Assembly (NCBI GenBank): GCA_001830645.1
Contig: MIBM01000437.1
Location: 1-18,324 of the forward strand
DNA from: Spirochaetes bacterium RIFOXYC1_FULL_54_7
GTDB taxonomy: Bacteria > Spirochaetota > Spirochaetia > Treponematales > UBA12059
Length of the DNA stretch: 18,324 nucleotides
Direction of reading: 5' to 3'
Both the position numbers and the translations under genes were made by a program. Every line of letters begins with the position of its first letter. The stretch's first letter is position 1. The notes below the pieces were generated by a model. The model did not search any database, was not told the origin of the DNA, and saw only the letters and a list, made by a program, of their open reading frames with translations. Below are positions 15,069 through 18,324 of this stretch, one piece after another.

Positions 15069-16049
15069 TCAACGACCCCGAGGGCTATACAGATATCTGA
15101 AGTAATCCATGTCGGTGGTCAGGGTCTTGTTGAAGGTGGGCAGAGTCTGCTTGTAAGACTCCGTGGCCCTCCAGAAGTCGAAGAATGCCCTGTCCCTGCT
15201 GTATGCACCAGCATAGATGCTGGTGGCTTGCGCATCGGCCAGACCTTTTATGGTCTCGGCTTCTTCGTAGGCTTTTGACAGGATGGCGCGTTTTTCATTC
15301 TCCTGCTTGCCGAGCCACTCCGCTTTCTTGCCTTCACCGTGGGAACGGAAGGCCTGGGCTATCTGGCTGCGCTCGGCAATCATTCGCTTGTAGACGCTCT
15401 CTGTCAGTTCCTGGCTGTAGCGGATCTGACGGGGAACCACATCAATTATTTCGATACCATACTCAGGAGTCAGCTGGCGCGCAATGTTCAACATATCTGT
15501 GGATAGCTGCCGGCGGCCCTTTTCGATGATCTCATACGAGACGGCTGTCTGGGTCAGTTGCCGCAGGGAATCGGAACCTTCTGCATCGCCAGTCTCAAAG
15601 GTCTCACGGGTGGTGGACTCGGTTATTCCGTTTGTGTTCCGTACTGCTTCCCTGAGGTAGTTCGAGGAGATTACTGTTCTTACAGCGCTGTCTATTACAT
15701 CATCAAGCTTGCTGTATGCCCCGTTCATGTCTGAAACTGCCTGATAGAAGATTACCGGATCAGAGATCCGCCATCGTGCAGTGGCATCGACCCAAATGAA
15801 CTGGTTTTCCCGGGTAGGAATACGTTGGGCTTCACCGTCCCAGGCCATGATCTTCTTGGAATAGATAACAACATTATCTATGAATGGCATTTTGAACTTA
15901 AGTCCAGCATCGGTGTCTACTTTTATTATTTGTCCAAAACGGACAACCACTGCCTGACGCCCCTCGGCAACTACATACAAGGGTCCCATCAGGAAGATCA
16001 CCACGACTAGAACCAGTATTGCCACGCCTACGCCAATAAGCTTTTTCAT
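15069..16049 (-). CDS. hflC: HflC, SPFH-domain regulator of membrane protease FtsH
   Basis: This 326-residue protein has one N-terminal membrane segment (about residues 5-24) and an SPFH/prohibitin domain ('EGRQAVVVRFGQI', 'GLKFKMPF', 'VDATARWRISDP'). A long coiled-coil region rich in Glu, Ala and Arg follows, with the family-typical 'RSQIAQAFRSHGEGKKAEW' and 'AYEEAETIKGLADAQA'. HflC pairs with HflK in a large membrane ring that modulates FtsH. It overlaps hflK by 4 nt, with GGAGG 6 nt before its start. Length and domains are normal. No ftsH gene is in the window. Confidence 0.92.
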   Translation of the reverse strand: MKKLIGVGVAILVLVVVIFLMGPLYVVAEGRQAVVVRFGQIIKVDTDAGLKFKMPFIDNVVIYSKKIMAWDGEAQRIPTRENQFIWVDATARWRISDPVIFYQAVSDMNGAYSKLDDVIDSAVRTVISSNYLREAVRNTNGITESTTRETFETGDAEGSDSLRQLTQTAVSYEIIEKGRRQLSTDMLNIARQLTPEYGIEIIDVVPRQIRYSQELTESVYKRMIAERSQIAQAFRSHGEGKKAEWLGKQENEKRAILSKAYEEAETIKGLADAQATSIYAGAYSRDRAFFDFWRATESYKQTLPTFNKTLTTDMDYFRYLYSPRGR

Positions 16050-17008
16050 GGCTGGCCTCCAAGATTCTTGAGGGGTATGAAATTGCCTAATTCCCGGTCT
16101 ATCAGGTCGGTACCGGTTTCCTGGACAAAAATTGCTTCCATCATCTCATAGTAAAGACGATCCCTGGTAACATCCGGAGCCTTGCGGTATTCATCATAGA
16201 CCGATACAAACCTGGCTACATCACCGTTGGCGCGGTTAACACGCTCGGATGCATAGCCCCTGGCAATCTGTACCACTCGGTCAGCCTCGCCGCGGGCACG
16301 GGGAATTTCCTTGTTGTAGGCTTCCTTGCCTTCGTTTATAAGGCGGTTCATGTCCTGTTGGGCCATGTTCACATCTTCGAAAGCGGCTTGTACACCGGTG
16401 GGAGGCACAATGTTCTGGAGCCTTACTGCTATGATCTCTACACCCAGGCCGTAACCGTTCAAGGTTTCGTTCATCAGTTGGGTTCCGGCTTCTTCAATCA
16501 AGGTTCGTTGGGGACCAATGACGTCCAGTATGGTGCGATCACCTACCAGCATGTTTATAACAGACTGGCTTATGTCCCGTATCGTCTTCGGGCGGTCATC
16601 CATATTGAATAACCACGCTTTTGGATCCTTGATGCGGTATTGGAGGATCCATTCCACATCAACGATATTGAGGTCCCCAGTGAGCATCGTGGACTCTTCC
16701 GGGTAGCTTTGTTCTTCATACCGCGTCTGGACCCCTGCCTGAGCGGTGCGGAACCCGAACTGTTCAGTCTGGACCACCCTGGTCTTTACGTTGTAGTTCT
16801 GCTGGATTCCCAGGGGAAACTTGAAATGCAGCCCTGCGCCAACCGTTTTGGTATAACGGCCGAGGGTCAGTAGTACTGCCTCTTCGGTCTGGTCGACCAC
16901 GAAGAAGCTTGTCGCAAATACGCCGATTATAGCTATTACGACAACACCCAGTATGATCGTTCCAAGCTTGAGCGGACCCCTGATCGGCGTCACGTTCCTT
17001 TCTGCCAT
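16046..17008 (-). CDS. hflK: HflK, SPFH-domain partner of HflC
   Basis: This 320-residue protein has a short cytoplasmic N-terminus, one membrane segment (about residues 16-37) and an SPFH domain ('VDQTEEAVLLTLGRY', 'GLHFKFPLGI'). The HflK signatures are 'VEWILQYRIKDP', 'LQNIVPPTGVQAAFEDVNMA', 'RARGEADRVVQIARGYASER' and 'LYYEMMEAIF'. The Gly/Pro-rich N-terminal extension of the E. coli protein is absent, which is common outside Proteobacteria. AAGGAGG lies 5 nt before the ATG. It sits 18 nt after the pseudouridine synthase gene, so the three genes are probably one transcript, and it overlaps hflC. Confidence 0.92.
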   Translation of the reverse strand: MAERNVTPIRGPLKLGTIILGVVVIAIIGVFATSFFVVDQTEEAVLLTLGRYTKTVGAGLHFKFPLGIQQNYNVKTRVVQTEQFGFRTAQAGVQTRYEEQSYPEESTMLTGDLNIVDVEWILQYRIKDPKAWLFNMDDRPKTIRDISQSVINMLVGDRTILDVIGPQRTLIEEAGTQLMNETLNGYGLGVEIIAVRLQNIVPPTGVQAAFEDVNMAQQDMNRLINEGKEAYNKEIPRARGEADRVVQIARGYASERVNRANGDVARFVSVYDEYRKAPDVTRDRLYYEMMEAIFVQETGTDLIDRELGNFIPLKNLGGQP

Positions 17009-17026
17009 CGGAACCTCCTTGTTTTG

Positions 17027-18004
17027 TTAAAAGTACCGCTGCAAGGCTTTTGAATCAAGTGAAGAAGGATCGAAGATGCCCTTAAGAGCCGATATAAATG
17101 CTGATGGAAGCGGTGCTATTACTTTGTGCGGAATTTCTGCACTAAAATCGACAGGGAACTCCAGTTGAACGCAGTGCAGCAAATAGCCCCCCAGAAGTGG
17201 GCTGCCTGCATATTTGGTGTCACCTGACAAAGGAAATCCATGGAAAGCGCATTGAACCCTGATTTGGTGTGTCAGCCCTGTTGCAATCCTGATAGCCACC
17301 AATGTATGCCTTGCACTTGCCGCAAGTGGAATCAGCCAGGTTTCTGCGATTGCTCCAGCATCGCCGTCAACCACAGTACTTGTTTTATCTTTTCCATTAC
17401 GGAGCAGTCTATCCTCCATATAGAGCTTTGTTTCCAGCCTGCCATCGAGCAAGGCCAGATATTCCTTGCCTATCAGACCAGCCTTCATGGCTGCACTGAA
17501 CGCTTGGGCGCCGATTATGCTTGCCGAGACAGCGAGGACGCCGCTGGTGTTGCGATCCAGCCGGTGCAATGGCGCAGGCCTGAATGACAACGATGATGAT
17601 GGTGTTCCCGAAAAATAAGCTGTTGTGAGTTCATCAAGACCTTCTGATCCGTGGGTGAGCAAACCCTTGGGTTTATTGATGATTATCAGGTCAGGAGTTC
17701 TGACGAGTATCAAGGATTCAAGGAATTGGCTGTGTTTTTTATTCTGGCCTGGGTTTGGAAGTGTTTTCTTGTCTTCGTTTTCTGGTATGGGAACTATTCC
17801 TTGTGGATGTTTGACGATGATTTCATCTCCTGCCTGGATCAGATCAGAGCCTTTTGCCTTCTTTCCGGAAAGTCGTACTGAACCAGTCCTGAACATGCGG
17901 TAAAGCATGGACAGTGACAGTCCGGGAAACAATCTGCGGACTATCCGGTCAACGCGACGGCCTTGGTCATCGGGGCCAGTCTGGAATCTGTCAAAGGCAC
18001 TCAT
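17027..18004 (-). CDS. RluA-family pseudouridine synthase with N-terminal S4 domain
   Basis: This 325-residue protein has an N-terminal S4 RNA-binding domain ('RRVDRIVRRLFPGLS' to 'GDEIIVKHP', about residues 16-67), a short polar linker, and an RluA/RluC-type catalytic domain. 'NKPKGLLTH' is followed by 'HRLDRNTSGVL', where D150 is the catalytic Asp, then 'GKEYLALLDG' and 'TGLTHQIRVQCAFHGFPLSGDTKYAG' (about residues 244-269). It converts specific uridines in rRNA to pseudouridine; whether it is RluC- or RluD-like cannot be told. An in-frame TAA lies just upstream of the ATG at 18002-18004, so the start is well fixed, yet the Shine-Dalgarno is weak (AGGA, 9 nt). It probably leads the rlu-hflK-hflC transcript. 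Confidence 0.88.
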   Translation of the reverse strand: MSAFDRFQTGPDDQGRRVDRIVRRLFPGLSLSMLYRMFRTGSVRLSGKKAKGSDLIQAGDEIIVKHPQGIVPIPENEDKKTLPNPGQNKKHSQFLESLILVRTPDLIIINKPKGLLTHGSEGLDELTTAYFSGTPSSSLSFRPAPLHRLDRNTSGVLAVSASIIGAQAFSAAMKAGLIGKEYLALLDGRLETKLYMEDRLLRNGKDKTSTVVDGDAGAIAETWLIPLAASARHTLVAIRIATGLTHQIRVQCAFHGFPLSGDTKYAGSPLLGGYLLHCVQLEFPVDFSAEIPHKVIAPLPSAFISALKGIFDPSSLDSKALQRYF

Positions 18005-18012
18005 GAGCTGTT

Positions 18013-18041
18013 ATCCTATAGTCTTGGCTGGCCACGGTCAA
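18013..18041 (-). promoter_or_regulatory. Candidate promoter of the rluA-hflK-hflC operon
   Basis: On the - strand TTGACC (18036-18041) is followed by exactly 17 nt and TAGGAT (18013-18018). The -10 box ends only 8 nt before the ATG, so transcription from it would begin at or 1-2 nt before the start codon, giving a leaderless or nearly leaderless mRNA. The weak AGGA is part of the -10 box. Prediction only. Confidence 0.4.
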
Positions 18042-18115
18042 TGCTGACAGTGGAATTTGGACTTTTATGGCCTTCGGGCTTGACAAGAGGGCGGCTTTTA
18101 AAGGAAATTCCTGTA

Positions 18116-18324
18116 ATGAATAGTGGCTATGAGGTCGGATTGACTATCCTGTTAAGGAATCCCGTTTTCCTCTCGGCCGTAATGAGTCTCTTCACCGCCC
18201 AGTTCGCAAAAGCTGTAATCGTTCTATTCCACCATAGACGAGCCGGGTTCAGGGAAATAATTGCGACCCTTATGTGGCGTACAGGCGGAATGCCGTCCAG
18301 TCATAGTGACTTGGTTATCGCCAT
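18116..18324 (+). CDS. Divergent PAP2-family (DUF212, YuiD-like) membrane protein, 3' end outside window
   Basis: An open frame from the ATG at 18116 runs off the window edge; 69 complete codons are visible. The N-terminus reads 'NPVFLSAVMSLFTAQFAKAV' (residues 15-34), a hydrophobic segment with the Ala-Gln-x-x-Lys pattern of the family, and later 'RTGGMPSSHSDLV' (residues 55-67), the PAP2-like PSSH phosphate-binding motif typical of the divergent PAP2/DUF212 group. AAAGGA lies 10 nt before the ATG. The family is membrane-bound and of poorly defined function. Identification is good for a partial gene because the PSSHS motif and its Trp-Arg-Thr-Gly-Gly lead are distinctive. It is divergent from the pseudouridine synthase gene. 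Confidence 0.83.
   Translation, partial: MNSGYEVGLTILLRNPVFLSAVMSLFTAQFAKAVIVLFHHRRAGFREIIATLMWRTGGMPSSHSDLVIA

Noticed and set aside
18080..18085. TTGACA as the -35 of the PAP2-like gene
   Set aside because: No acceptable -10 box 15-19 nt downstream; the sequence there is GGAAAT-like and would overlap the ribosome site.
1..18324. Mobile elements, CRISPR arrays, tRNA or rRNA genes
   Set aside because: No transposase or integrase motifs, terminal inverted repeats, regularly spaced repeats, or tRNA/rRNA-like sequences were found by reading; metabolic and housekeeping genes fill the window.

Overview
The window looks like chromosomal DNA from an anaerobic bacterium with roughly balanced base composition. 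A spirochaete (Treponema/Spirochaeta-like) is my best guess. It rests on the FemX-type peptidoglycan branching enzyme, on a MetRS with a fused C-terminal tRNA-binding domain, and on the style of the carboxylation genes. This is an inference from protein style only. No rRNA, tRNA, insertion sequence, phage gene or CRISPR array was seen, and every main gene keeps the key residues of its family.

Layout. (1) 1-2123, + strand: the 3' end of metG, then a FemAB/FemX aminoacyltransferase. (2) 2281-3945, - strand: a 5S-type (pyruvate/oxaloacetate) carboxyltransferase without its own biotin domain. (3) 3946-4258: a divergent control region with a perfect 9-bp inverted repeat between candidate promoters. 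(4) 4259-14358, + strand: one apparent operon of 12 genes, korD-korA-korB-korG (2-oxoacid:ferredoxin oxidoreductase), methylmalonyl-CoA mutase large and B12 subunits, meaB, methylmalonyl-CoA epimerase, then mmdA, oadG/mmdD-like, biotin carrier and mmdB (Na+-translocating methylmalonyl-CoA decarboxylase). A hairpin terminator follows. (5) 14475-14954, - strand: a PaaI-type acyl-CoA thioesterase. (6) 15015-18004, - strand: rluA-type pseudouridine synthase, hflK, hflC and a strong terminator. (7) 18116 to the end, + strand: the start of a divergent-PAP2 (DUF212) membrane protein.

How the genes work together. The 12-gene operon reads as a metabolic line. 2-Oxoglutarate is oxidised to succinyl-CoA with reduction of ferredoxin (KorDABG). 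Succinyl-CoA is rearranged to (R)-methylmalonyl-CoA (mutase with MeaB), epimerised to the (S) form, and decarboxylated to propionyl-CoA with export of Na+ (MmdABCD-like). This would let glutamate or other 2-oxoglutarate-yielding amino acids be fermented to propionate with both ferredoxin reduction and an ion gradient. The divergent 5S carboxyltransferase could share the single biotin carrier. That would give a transcarboxylase between methylmalonyl-CoA and pyruvate/oxaloacetate, or allow the line to run backwards for propionate oxidation. Substrate and direction are inferred, not shown by the sequence.
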